The position numbers were made by a program, and so were the translations under genes. Below the pieces are notes generated by a model. The model made no database searches, was not told where the DNA came from, and was given only the letters and a program-made list of their open reading frames with translations. A stretch of DNA of 29,547 bases, from contig DDGG01000027.1 of assembly GCA_002337525.1 (NCBI GenBank), positions 61,104 through 90,650 of the forward strand, in the 5' to 3' direction. The stretch is from Alphaproteobacteria bacterium UBA1908. Its GTDB lineage: Bacteria; Pseudomonadota; Alphaproteobacteria; Caedimonadales; UBA1908. Shown here piece after piece: positions 1-8,333 of the stretch. Position 1 is the first letter of the stretch. Each line of letters begins with the position of its first letter.

Positions 1-349
1 GATTGCGACGGTCACCTTGTTCCCTCGCAATGACGAGGGAGAAACCGTCACCCAGAGGGGGGCAACGCCCCCCTGAACAACCTGGAGCATCGACTTTCAT
101 GGCGCTGGATTCTTCCCTCACTTTGCTCGCTCTGAATGACGCAAAGGAGAGCCCTGAATCACGCAAGGGAGAAAAGCCTTCTAAATGGCATAAGGAGTGA
201 GATCCCTCGCATGGCCCGATGGTCATATGTCACACACAAATCCACTACGTTATTGATAAAAAATAAGTTACAATAGAAAAAAACGAAGATCTGGATTTAA
301 TGTCCACACTTAAAAATTCTATACTCACTCTTGTTAAAGGAAAAAACTT
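1..349. other. Intergenic leader with interspersed-repeat sequence
   Basis: No convincing gene lies here. Bases 107-141 carry a degenerate copy of the repeat core found again near 26.5, 28.95 and 29.2 kb (GGATTCTTCCCTCA followed by CTCTGAATGACG). Shorter relatives such as CGCAATGACGAGGGAG lie upstream, at about 27-42. A 65-codon open frame over 3-200 is made of this repeat and has no start signal, so I do not call it. Bases 230-340 are AT-rich and presumably hold the polA promoter, but I could not pick out confident -35/-10 boxes. Confidence 0.6.
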
Positions 350-3199
350 TTGAAAACTTCCGAGACTTCTGACACGAAAAGATTATGCCTTGTTGATGGA
401 TCTGGCTTTATTTTCAGGGCTTATCATGCACTTCCTCCTTTTTCCCGTTCAGATGGTACGCCTGTAGGAGCTGTTCTGGGGTTTTCAAATATGCTTTTTC
501 GCCTTCTTGAAAATCAGAATATTGACTATCTTTCCGTTATCTTTGATACAGCCAGAAAAAATTTCCGACATGATCTTTATGCGGCCTATAAAGCGAATAG
601 AGACGTCCCTCCCGAGGACCTAATACCCCAATTCCAGCTTGTACGTGATGCTTGCAAGGCCTTTAATGTTCCATCACTTGAACTGGAGGGATATGAGGCT
701 GATGACCTGATTGCAACTTTGGCGACTCAAGCCGAACAAGAAGGTTTTGAAACAACCATCATCTCTTCTGACAAGGACCTCATGCAACTTGTAGGACCTT
801 CTATTTCAATGCATGATCCTATGAAAAACAGAGTCATTGGACCAGAAGAAGTCATCGAAAAATTCGGTGTTGCCGCCCATAAAGTCATTGATGTCCAAGC
901 TCTTGCAGGAGATAGTTCCGACAATATTCCCGGTGTTCCTGGAATTGGTGTTAAAACAGCGGCATCCCTGATTCAGGAATATGGTTCTCTTGACACTTTG
1001 CTTGACAGGGCTCACGAAATAAAACAACCAAAACGGCGACAGAATCTTCTTGACCATGCAGATAATGCACGTCTTTCCCGAGATCTTGTAACCCTGAAAA
1101 AAGATGTTCCCCTTGCGGTAGACCTCAAAACTTTTGCAAGAGCCCCCCTGGATGGAAAGTCTGTTTTCAACTTCATTGAAGAGAACCAGTTCAAAACGTT
1201 AAAGGCCCGTGTTTTAAAACAGGGATTAAAACCAACAGAAAAAACGGAACAACCTCTTTCTTCATCGTCAAGTGACCATTGTGAAATCGAAAAAGAGCTA
1301 CCGACAGATTTCCCTGATGCCAAAACAGATACGACTTTCAGGCTTCAAAATATCCGTCCTCAATACGACATTATTCAAACGCAAGAAGCTTTATCAAACT
1401 GGCTTGAACGACATAAGAAAACAGGCCTGATGGCTTTTGATACGGAAACAACATCACTTAATGCAATGACAGCAGACCTCGTGGGTATTTCTCTTTCGTA
1501 CACACCTGGCGTGGCCTGCTATATTCCTCTCCAGCACAAATCTTCAGAAGCCTCATCGGATTTGTTTGGAGGTCCTGCTTCTGAAAAGGACCTAAACCAG
1601 CTTGACCTCAACGATGTCATAAAAATGTTAAAGCCTTTTTTCGAAGAGCCTGGAATCCTTAAAATTGCCCATAATGCAAAGTATGACTTAACGGTTCTAG
1701 ATCGCTATGGCCTTACGTGCCAAAGTTTAGATGACACAATGGTGATGTCCTACGTCCTGGATAATACGAAAAATGGTCATGGGTTAGATGAACTGGCAAA
1801 AATACACCTGGGCCAAACCCTTATTTCTTTTGAAGAAGTAGCAGGCAAAGGCAAAGAACAAGTCACTTTTGATTTTGTCCCTCTTGAAAAAGCCGGTCCT
1901 TATGCTGCTGAAGATGCCGATATTGCCCTAAGACTTTATCAACTTTTTCATCAGCGACTTTTTGAAGAAAAAAGTTTTTCTGTTTATTCAACAATTGACC
2001 GTCCCTTGTTGCCTGTTTTACTGGAAATGGAACTAGCAGGTGTAAAAATTGACACAACTCAACTTATTGATCTTTCACAGTATTTTAGCGAACAATTAAA
2101 AACTCTGGAGCAAGAAATTCATAAGCTCGCCGGATCGCCATTTAATGTAGGATCCCCCCAACAACTTTCCAAAGTTCTTTTTGAAGATCTGGAATTAGCC
2201 TCTGGAAAAAAAGGGAAATCAGGATCCTATAGTACAAATGCAGAAGTCCTGGAAAACCTTGCACTGGAGGGGCATGAAATTGCTGATAAAGTTATTGCCT
2301 GGCGCCAGTTTTCAAAATTAAAAAGTACTTACGCAGATGCCCTTGTTGAAGATATAAACCCCCGTACAAAACGTGTTCATACTTCTTTTGGCATGACAGT
2401 AACTTCAACGGGACGCCTTTCTTCCCGTAACCCAAACCTTCAAAATATTCCTATCCGAACAGAAGAAGGTCGCAAAATTCGCCAGGCTTTTATTGCAGAA
2501 CCCGGGCACCTCTTAATCTCTCTGGATTATTCTCAAATTGAATTACGGCTTCTGGCACACATGGCAGAGATACCAAGTCTGAAAGAAGCCTTTAAAAAAG
2601 GTCTGGATATCCATACGCAGACGGCTTCTGAAGTCTTTAATATTCCCCTGGAAAACGTTGATAGTGAACATCGCCGCCGCGCCAAAGCCATCAATTTTGG
2701 GATTATTTATGGAATAAGTGCTTTTGGTTTAGCCCGTCAGCTCAAAATAAACCGGACAGATGCCCAGGCTTATATTGATACTTATTGCCAAAAATATCCG
2801 GGTATTTTATCTTATATGGAAGTTTTAAAAGATCAGGCCCGTCACCTGGGATACGTCAAAACCCTGATGGGACGCAAATGCTTTATCAGTAATATTAACA
2901 GTAAGAATCCTAACAGGCGTTCTTTTGCCGAACGCCAGGCCATCAATGCTCCCCTGCAAGGAACAGCGTCTGATATTATTAAAAAGGCAATGTGCCAGGT
3001 CATACCTGTTCTTAAAGATCACTCCTTATCGCCAAAGCTTATTCTTCAGGTTCACGATGAGCTTATTTTCGAAGCCCCCCAAGAAACAGCAGAGCAAGTT
3101 GCAAAGGTTGCAAAAAATCTAATGGAATCTGTTATTCAGTTAAGTATTCCCCTTAAAGTTGATTATGGTATTGGCCTTTCCTGGGAAGAGGCTCATTAA
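350..3199 (+). CDS. polA: DNA polymerase I
   Basis: Replicative gap-filling and repair polymerase that removes RNA primers and fills the gap. At 949 residues it is slightly longer than the E. coli enzyme (928). An N-terminal 5'-3' nuclease domain (about 10-300) starts with LCLVDGSGFIFRAYHALPP. The 3'-5' exonuclease domain looks active: FDTET near 362, AHNAKYDLTVLDRYG for Exo II and YAAEDADIALRL for Exo III. The polymerase domain has motif A (SLDYSQIELR, about 724), motif B (RRRAKAINFGIIYG, about 773) and motif C (QVHDELIF, about 901). The start is TTG at 350, with AAAGGA at 336-341 eight bases upstream. The gene stands alone on the plus strand, followed after 65 nt by an unrelated exported protein. 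Confidence 0.97.
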   Translation: MKTSETSDTKRLCLVDGSGFIFRAYHALPPFSRSDGTPVGAVLGFSNMLFRLLENQNIDYLSVIFDTARKNFRHDLYAAYKANRDVPPEDLIPQFQLVRDACKAFNVPSLELEGYEADDLIATLATQAEQEGFETTIISSDKDLMQLVGPSISMHDPMKNRVIGPEEVIEKFGVAAHKVIDVQALAGDSSDNIPGVPGIGVKTAASLIQEYGSLDTLLDRAHEIKQPKRRQNLLDHADNARLSRDLVTLKKDVPLAVDLKTFARAPLDGKSVFNFIEENQFKTLKARVLKQGLKPTEKTEQPLSSSSSDHCEIEKELPTDFPDAKTDTTFRLQNIRPQYDIIQTQEALSNWLERHKKTGLMAFDTETTSLNAMTADLVGISLSYTPGVACYIPLQHKSSEASSDLFGGPASEKDLNQLDLNDVIKMLKPFFEEPGILKIAHNAKYDLTVLDRYGLTCQSLDDTMVMSYVLDNTKNGHGLDELAKIHLGQTLISFEEVAGKGKEQVTFDFVPLEKAGPYAAEDADIALRLYQLFHQRLFEEKSFSVYSTIDRPLLPVLLEMELAGVKIDTTQLIDLSQYFSEQLKTLEQEIHKLAGSPFNVGSPQQLSKVLFEDLELASGKKGKSGSYSTNAEVLENLALEGHEIADKVIAWRQFSKLKSTYADALVEDINPRTKRVHTSFGMTVTSTGRLSSRNPNLQNIPIRTEEGRKIRQAFIAEPGHLLISLDYSQIELRLLAHMAEIPSLKEAFKKGLDIHTQTASEVFNIPLENVDSEHRRRAKAINFGIIYGISAFGLARQLKINRTDAQAYIDTYCQKYPGILSYMEVLKDQARHLGYVKTLMGRKCFISNINSKNPNRRSFAERQAINAPLQGTASDIIKKAMCQVIPVLKDHSLSPKLILQVHDELIFEAPQETAEQVAKVAKNLMESVIQLSIPLKVDYGIGLSWEEAH

Positions 3200-3229
3200 C
3201 AGTTTATTTAAATTTTTAGCTTAAACTGT
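3199..3229 (+). terminator. Possible weak polA terminator hairpin
   Basis: ACAGTTTA (3199-3206) and TAAACTGT (3222-3229) form an exact 8-bp inverted repeat that begins in the polA stop codon. The stem is AT-rich, the loop is 15 nt and no clear T-run follows, so termination here is uncertain. Confidence 0.25.
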
Positions 3230-3264
3230 AATAGTATTGAAAAAATGGAAGAGTTGTCAGAAAA

Positions 3265-5445
3265 ATGCGTCTACTCGCTACGATACTGTTATTACTGTTT
3301 TCTTGTTCTGTTGAAGCAAAAACAGAATCAGTCGAAGACCGTCAACAAAAATTTGCCCCTATTGTGCAAGCTGATAAAACCATTTTTATCGATTCCAGAG
3401 CTTCAAAAGAAGGAAACGGTACTTTTGAACGTCCTTTCAAAACTTTTAACAGTGCAGCTCGTGAAATTAACAAGCAAGAAAAAAAGAATGTCGTTTTTCT
3501 TCACGGAGTTCCAAAAGAGGGCTTTAACTTCAAAGAAATGCAAGTCTTTGGACCCAAAACACCTGTTGTTATTGCAATGGAAAAAAAAGGTAAAAAAACA
3601 CTCAAAGTCATTGATGCCCGGGAAAAAGAATCTGTTAAGCTGGAACGGATTCAATCTGATGCGACTATTTTGGGTTTTAATCATGATGTCAATACACGCC
3701 CCATCCGCACAGTTGTTCGAACAGTTGTAAAAGAAGTCCCTCAATCTCACACCGACTCCAAATCGAAACATCCCGAAAAACTGGAGAAATCAAAGTCTAA
3801 AAAATCCTCTTTTGCAGAAGAAGTTCTAAAACAGAATCTTTACAAAAACTTACGAAAACTTTCTTCATCCAAAACATATCATCCTGCTTCTGCAAGTAGC
3901 CATTCTTCCCCAACAAGAACAAGACCTTCTGCTCCTATTCCTGGCCCATCACTCCCTCCTTCTCCGGCACTGGCACCCCCCCCTCCTATTGTGCTGCCTG
4001 TGCCAATGCCTAGTAGCAGACCTGCTTCATCAAGCCCGGGAGGAACACCCCCGCCCTTACCCGGAGGCGGTGCTGCGTCGTCAAGCGGTGGAGTACCTCC
4101 CCCCCCTCCTGTTCTAAAGCCTGCACAAGCAGCTACAAATGGGGCGATCAGAAAATTTGGAGGTCATAATTTTACAACAGCCAAGGGTCTTGAAAGTCAC
4201 TTGGAATCTGTTGATGTTGATAGTGATACACATCAAAATCTTAGGGATATAGAACTTGCTAACCTTTTTCATTTCTTGCAAGCTGTTATAGAACGCAACA
4301 ACCTTCAACATGATCAGGCAATCGCAAACGCTGTTAAAACTTTTTCTATATTTGTCAAAAACCATACATCCCAATGGTCAATTGAAAAACTTCATCGTCG
4401 TGTCGATCTCGTTTATAAAGCCACACGGAAATTGGGACAGCCTCTTGGAGGATTTATAACGCCAGACCTTTCAAGAGAAGTTGGTGTCCCTAATATTGGA
4501 ATAAATCATTTTCCAAGCATTTTTGAGAATTTGGATCCTGCTCTTTTCGGGGGAACAGTTAAGAAACCTTACACCCTTCTTCATTATATATTTGGCTTTA
4601 AGCCCTATAAAAAATCTGTTGCATTAGCAGCCCCCTCCTCTTCGCCTTCAGCAAATCCTATCCCTCTTATTCCAGATGAAGGTGTCGTTGAACAATTTCT
4701 TGAAAAGTATGATAAAATACTTCAGGATGTGAATACCAAAAACTATAAGTCTTTTTTCTACAAAATCAGCAAAGGTACAACTTCCTCTTTTATTTCAGTA
4801 GATCAACTTATGATTAAAACTATTCCCAAAGGAAAACCAAAACCAACGACAGAGCCTGGATGGAACCCTGATTATGTAAGAGCCTATCAAGGTCTTTATC
4901 AAGACGTTTATTTAGCCAGCGCTTTGGCTCAGGCCCTTAGAGGAATTCTGAACTATACCGCAACTAACTGGAAAAATAAGGAACAGGAGATTCTTAAACG
5001 AATTAATCAAGTCCAGCAATACAGGAAATCACTTGTAAACGGCCACCTGGCCTTACATGGGCACCCCAAATTACCTGGTGGAGTGCTGCCTGTGCACCAC
5101 CCGGATGGCCCACTCCCTATACCTCACGGTCACCCGGGCGCAAAAGTCCCGGCAATGCCGGAAAGAATAAAAAAACAGTATCAAGCTCTTACTGAGCAAG
5201 AAAATAACTTGCATCAATCTTTAATTGAGAATGCCCAAAATACGCACCGTTATATGATGGAAATAAAAAGTAATGCGGACGCAGATCCTTATTTAAAGGG
5301 ATTGTTTCACCCTATTCCTGCCCCTAACCATATTGTGCATTACGACGTTCCTAATGAAGTTATTTTAAGGGTCGCACAAGCAGTTATTGCAAGTCATGAG
5401 GGACAACAAAAACTACATCAGATTCAAACATTGCCTCCAAAATAA
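3265..5445 (+). CDS. Exported protein with proline-rich, FH1-like tract
   Basis: I do not recognise this 726-residue protein as a whole. Residues 1-18 form a signal peptide (MRLLATILLLLFSCSVEA); the FSC could also be a poor lipobox. Residues 39-140 begin like the first turns of a right-handed beta-helix or pectate-lyase-like fold (GNGTFERPFKTFNSAA). Residues 150-215 are Lys/Ser-rich. About 222-287 is a Pro/Ser/Gly tract with runs such as APPPPIVLPVP, GTPPPLPGGG and GVPPPPPVLKP, which resembles eukaryotic formin/WASP profilin-binding segments. Residues 290-726 are mostly helical and unassigned, with a second His/Pro/Gly-rich patch near 600-630. The start is ATG at 3265 without a strong ribosome-binding site. 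Composition and export suggest a surface or host-directed protein; that is inference. Confidence 0.8.
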   Translation: MRLLATILLLLFSCSVEAKTESVEDRQQKFAPIVQADKTIFIDSRASKEGNGTFERPFKTFNSAAREINKQEKKNVVFLHGVPKEGFNFKEMQVFGPKTPVVIAMEKKGKKTLKVIDAREKESVKLERIQSDATILGFNHDVNTRPIRTVVRTVVKEVPQSHTDSKSKHPEKLEKSKSKKSSFAEEVLKQNLYKNLRKLSSSKTYHPASASSHSSPTRTRPSAPIPGPSLPPSPALAPPPPIVLPVPMPSSRPASSSPGGTPPPLPGGGAASSSGGVPPPPPVLKPAQAATNGAIRKFGGHNFTTAKGLESHLESVDVDSDTHQNLRDIELANLFHFLQAVIERNNLQHDQAIANAVKTFSIFVKNHTSQWSIEKLHRRVDLVYKATRKLGQPLGGFITPDLSREVGVPNIGINHFPSIFENLDPALFGGTVKKPYTLLHYIFGFKPYKKSVALAAPSSSPSANPIPLIPDEGVVEQFLEKYDKILQDVNTKNYKSFFYKISKGTTSSFISVDQLMIKTIPKGKPKPTTEPGWNPDYVRAYQGLYQDVYLASALAQALRGILNYTATNWKNKEQEILKRINQVQQYRKSLVNGHLALHGHPKLPGGVLPVHHPDGPLPIPHGHPGAKVPAMPERIKKQYQALTEQENNLHQSLIENAQNTHRYMMEIKSNADADPYLKGLFHPIPAPNHIVHYDVPNEVILRVAQAVIASHEGQQKLHQIQTLPPK

Positions 5446-5483
5446 TAATCCCGTACGATTATTAAGGAGAGAGAATACATAAA

Positions 5484-5529
5484 AGGCTTGTTTTACGAGC
5501 CGATTTTAGTAGAGTCGGCTCATATGCCT
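5484..5529 (+). promoter_or_regulatory. Stem-loop upstream of sspB
   Basis: GAGCCGA (5497-5503) and TCGGCTC (5515-5521) form a perfect 7-bp stem with an 11-nt loop. AGGC/GCCT (5484-5487 and 5526-5529) could extend it. No T-run follows and the structure ends 21 nt before the sspB ATG. It may therefore act in the sspB leader RNA rather than as a terminator, although partial termination after the upstream gene is also possible. Confidence 0.4.
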
Positions 5530-5550
5530 CTTTAAAGACGAGTAAAAATT

Positions 5551-6018
5551 ATGTCAGATAGTTTTGATTACGATCAAATGGTTCAGGATGCCTTGATGCA
5601 GGTTGTACGGACGGCCTTATCAGAAACGGTTAAAAATGGTCTCCCAAGCCCTCATCACTTTTATATAACTTTTCAAACAAACCGTCCGGATGTCTTGATG
5701 CCCGATGCTTTAAAAGAACAACATCCAGAAGAAATGACCATTGTATTGCAGCACCAGTTCTGGGATCTTAAAGTTACCCCGAAGACATTTAGTGTAACCC
5801 TTAGTTTTGATGGTGAGAATCAAGAAATCACTGTTCCGTTTACTGCTCTTTCCAACTTCCTGGATCCCTCGGTTAAATTTGGCCTTCAGTTTGATCCGTT
5901 AGCCCCGGAAAATACCCTTTCAACTAACGAAACAACAAAAACTTCGAAGGAAACTAAAACAAATAATAAGGATGATAACAGTAAGATTGTAACACTTGAT
6001 GCCTTCCGCAAAAAATAG
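5551..6018 (+). CDS. sspB: SspB-alpha, ClpXP protease specificity adaptor
   Basis: Adaptor that delivers ssrA-tagged and other substrates to the ClpXP protease in the cytoplasm. The 155-residue protein has the alphaproteobacterial SspB fold: the N-terminus DYDQMVQDALMQVVRTAL, then HHFYITF, the near-invariant EEMTIVLQHQFWDLKV, and DPSVKFGLQFDP closing the domain near residue 115. A polar linker rich in Thr/Lys/Asn follows. The C-terminal tail IVTLDAFRKK matches the ClpX-binding tail expected in alpha SspB. The ATG at 5551 follows a hairpin-bearing leader and has only a weak ribosome-binding site. The 3' end overlaps the next small gene. Confidence 0.93.
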   Translation: MSDSFDYDQMVQDALMQVVRTALSETVKNGLPSPHHFYITFQTNRPDVLMPDALKEQHPEEMTIVLQHQFWDLKVTPKTFSVTLSFDGENQEITVPFTALSNFLDPSVKFGLQFDPLAPENTLSTNETTKTSKETKTNNKDDNSKIVTLDAFRKK

Positions 6019-6205
6019 GGGGACCTCGTCTCAAGAGAATGTTATCTTTGAGAAGGTAAGGCTTAAAGGGCATTTAAAGGTCACTGCAATTGACCCGGTG
6101 ACCGCCCGGGAAGTTTCTGTAGTAGGGCCTAACACCCCGACAGCAGATCGCCCCCTTGAACAACTAGCTCTCAAGAAATTGAAAGCTATCTTAAGGAGTG
6201 AATAG
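5999..6205 (+). CDS. Small DUF6898-like protein
   Basis: A protein of about 68 residues that, as far as I recall, matches a small conserved alphaproteobacterial family (DUF6898-like). The core is VRLKGHLKVTAIDPVTAREV followed by VVGPNTPTADRPLEQLALKKLKAIL. Its function is unknown. The ATG at 5999 (or TTG at 5996) lies inside the end of sspB, giving an overlap of about 20 bp and implying coupled translation. The SD-like AGGGGG at 6017-6022 has no in-frame ATG, GTG or TTG after it, so the real start is not certain. The conserved part starts near 6047. Confidence 0.7.
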   Translation: MPSAKNRGTSSQENVIFEKVRLKGHLKVTAIDPVTAREVSVVGPNTPTADRPLEQLALKKLKAILRSE

Positions 6206-6207
6206 AA

Positions 6208-6420
6208 ATGATAGAGTATGTTTATATCCTGAGTCCCTTTGTTCTTTTTCTGATCCTTGTTCTTTTGATAAGCAGGAAGCAGGTCACGTACGTTAGAAGA
6301 ACCAATGACATTATTATGAATCGCCAAAAGGAATCTTTGGACATGCAACAGGCACAATTACATCTGCAAAAAGAAATCCTGGTTGTCCTTAAAGAAATTT
6401 CAGCAACACTGAAAAAATAA
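6208..6420 (+). CDS. Small single-pass membrane protein with coiled coil
   Basis: A 70-residue protein I do not recognise. Residues 3-22 are a hydrophobic membrane segment (EYVYILSPFVLFLILVLLIS). A basic stretch (RKQVTYVRR) and then a Gln/Leu-rich amphipathic helix to the C-terminus (about 38-70) suggest a cytoplasmic coiled coil. It starts 2 bp after the preceding stop codon, with AAGGAG seven to twelve bases before its ATG, so it is probably co-transcribed with sspB and the DUF6898-like gene. The size and layout resemble small scaffold or chaperone-type membrane proteins, but no function can be assigned. Confidence 0.6.
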   Translation: MIEYVYILSPFVLFLILVLLISRKQVTYVRRTNDIIMNRQKESLDMQQAQLHLQKEILVVLKEISATLKK

Positions 6421-6547
6421 GATTTGTCGGATACGATGTTTTTCTTTGAAAATAATTTTCACAGGGAAAAAAATTAAATCCTTTTTTAGAGAATATCTGG
6501 TAGATTCAGACACCAGCTAGAAAAACAAGATAAAGAAGGGCTAACTT

Positions 6548-8329
6548 ATGACTTTTGAACAGGGATCCATTATTGCAGTCCTTGTCACTCTCTTTATTTT
6601 TTTTGCCTGGGGCCGCTGGCGCTATGATGTTTCTGCCTTTCTGGCTCTCCTTACCTCGGTTGCTCTTGGTCTTGTATCACCAAACGCAGCCTTTCAGGGA
6701 TTCGGGCATGCTGCCACAATTACTGTTGCAGCGGTGCTCGTAATTAATCGGGCCCTGACAAATACGGGGGCTTCTGACCATCTTTCAAAAGCCATTATGC
6801 CCTTCACGAAAAGCCCTTCTTTACATATTTTCTGCCTTGGCAGTATTGCCATTTTTTTATCGGGCTTTATGAACAATATTGCAGCCCTTGCTCTTTTAAT
6901 GCCGGTTGCAATTTCAACAGCTATCAAGGCAAATAGATCCCCCAGCACTATTTTGATGCCTCTATCCTTTTGTTCACTCCTGGGTGGGTTGACAACGCTT
7001 ATTGGTACGCCTCCTAACATTATCATTGCCAACATCCGGTCAACAGCCCTTGGAAAGCCCTTTTCCATGTTTGACTTCTCTCCGGTAGGCCTTACTATCG
7101 CGCTTTCAGGACTTTGCTTCCTGTCTTTCATTGGTTGGCGTCTTCTCCCAAAGCAGCGTCGTCAACAAAAAACAGTTGAAGATCTTTTTGACTTTGAAAG
7201 CTACCTGGCAGAGGCCAAAGTTGTTGAAGAAAGTAAAGCTATCGGGATGACTGTTTACGAAATAGAACGCCTGGCAAAAGATAGCAATGTCTTTGTGGCT
7301 GCTGTTTTAAAAAATGGCAAGGAAGCTGTCCCTGTTTCACGAAATGAGCCTCTTAAAAAAGGGGATATTATCATTATTGAAGCAGACCCCAAAGAAATTG
7401 ATTCCTTTGTTAATCGCTTTTCTTTGAGGATTGTTGGACTGGAAGATAACAAATCCAGTTTTTTCCAAGGATCAAAAACCAACTTGGTCGAAGTTGTCGT
7501 GGGACCCAATTCAAGTATTGAAAAAAGGCGCGTTGAAAACATACGCTTTCGCCGACGTCACGGGTTGACTCTTTTGGGGGTATCACATCAAGGACAATCC
7601 CATCGAGGACGTCTTAAAAATTTCAGTTTTGAAGTAGGAGACGTTTTGTTACTTCACGGTCATGAAGAACAAATTAATGAAGCTGTATCCAATCTCAATC
7701 TTTTGCCTCTTGCTTCCCGGGATATTCAGTTTGGAAAGCGGGGAATGCTTTTAAAAGCAGTCGGAACCTTTGCAATTGGCATCCTGTTGGCGGCCTGTGG
7801 AATCTTATCTCTGCCTATTGCCCTTTCCTTTTCTGCTATTTCAACAATCCTTTTGGGCATCGTAAAGCCTGATGAAGCTTACAAGAGTATTGACTGGCCT
7901 GTTATTGTCTTATTAGGGGCCATGATTCCAATCGCAGGAGCCTTTAAAGACACCGGAGCTGCCGATGTGCTTGTTGAACAAATATTGACGATAACGCGTG
8001 ACGCCTCTCCTGCTGTTGTCCTGACTCTTATGATGATTATCACTATTTTACTAACAGATGTTCTTAATAACGCAGCCACAGCCTTGATTATGGCCCCTAT
8101 TTCGATTTCTCTTGCCAAACAACTGGGCGTCAATACAGATCCTTTTCTTATGGGGGTCGCTGTCGCTTCTTCCTGTGCTTTTCTAACCCCTATTGGTCAC
8201 CAGAATAATGCACTGATTCTGGGACCAGGAGGCTATAAATTTAGCGATTACTGGCGAATGGGGTTGCCGCTGGAAATAATTATCATTGCCATTGCGGTGC
8301 CTATGATTTTAATGGTTTGGCCTCTTTAG
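6548..8329 (+). CDS. SLC13-type permease with TrkA-C (RCK_C) domains
   Basis: Inner-membrane transporter of the divalent anion:Na+ symporter/ArsB-like superfamily. The 593-residue protein has about 5 membrane segments, then a cytoplasmic insert (about 215-395) with two TrkA-C-like repeats, then the second set of membrane segments. In the first repeat, DSNVFVAAVLKNGKEAVPV is followed by LKKGDIIIIEADPKEID; the second contains VENIRFRRRHGLTLLGV. Family motifs are GFMNNIAALALLMPVA, TLIGTPPNIIIANI, LLTDVLNNAATALIMAPI and FLTPIGHQNNALILGPGGY. The substrate (sulfate, a dicarboxylate or another anion) cannot be told from sequence alone. It converges with the downstream PBP gene, leaving only 4 bp between the two stop codons. 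Confidence 0.88.
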   Translation: MTFEQGSIIAVLVTLFIFFAWGRWRYDVSAFLALLTSVALGLVSPNAAFQGFGHAATITVAAVLVINRALTNTGASDHLSKAIMPFTKSPSLHIFCLGSIAIFLSGFMNNIAALALLMPVAISTAIKANRSPSTILMPLSFCSLLGGLTTLIGTPPNIIIANIRSTALGKPFSMFDFSPVGLTIALSGLCFLSFIGWRLLPKQRRQQKTVEDLFDFESYLAEAKVVEESKAIGMTVYEIERLAKDSNVFVAAVLKNGKEAVPVSRNEPLKKGDIIIIEADPKEIDSFVNRFSLRIVGLEDNKSSFFQGSKTNLVEVVVGPNSSIEKRRVENIRFRRRHGLTLLGVSHQGQSHRGRLKNFSFEVGDVLLLHGHEEQINEAVSNLNLLPLASRDIQFGKRGMLLKAVGTFAIGILLAACGILSLPIALSFSAISTILLGIVKPDEAYKSIDWPVIVLLGAMIPIAGAFKDTGAADVLVEQILTITRDASPAVVLTLMMIITILLTDVLNNAATALIMAPISISLAKQLGVNTDPFLMGVAVASSCAFLTPIGHQNNALILGPGGYKFSDYWRMGLPLEIIIIAIAVPMILMVWPL

Positions 8330-8333
8330 GCCT

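Noticed and set aside
3..200. 65-codon open frame at the left edge
   Set aside because: Made of the repeat family; no ribosome-binding site and low-complexity product.
3245..3730. 161-codon plus-strand frame overlapping the proline-rich gene
   Set aside because: A shadow in another frame of the 726-codon gene; its product is a Lys/Leu/Ser-rich artefact of AT-rich coding sequence.
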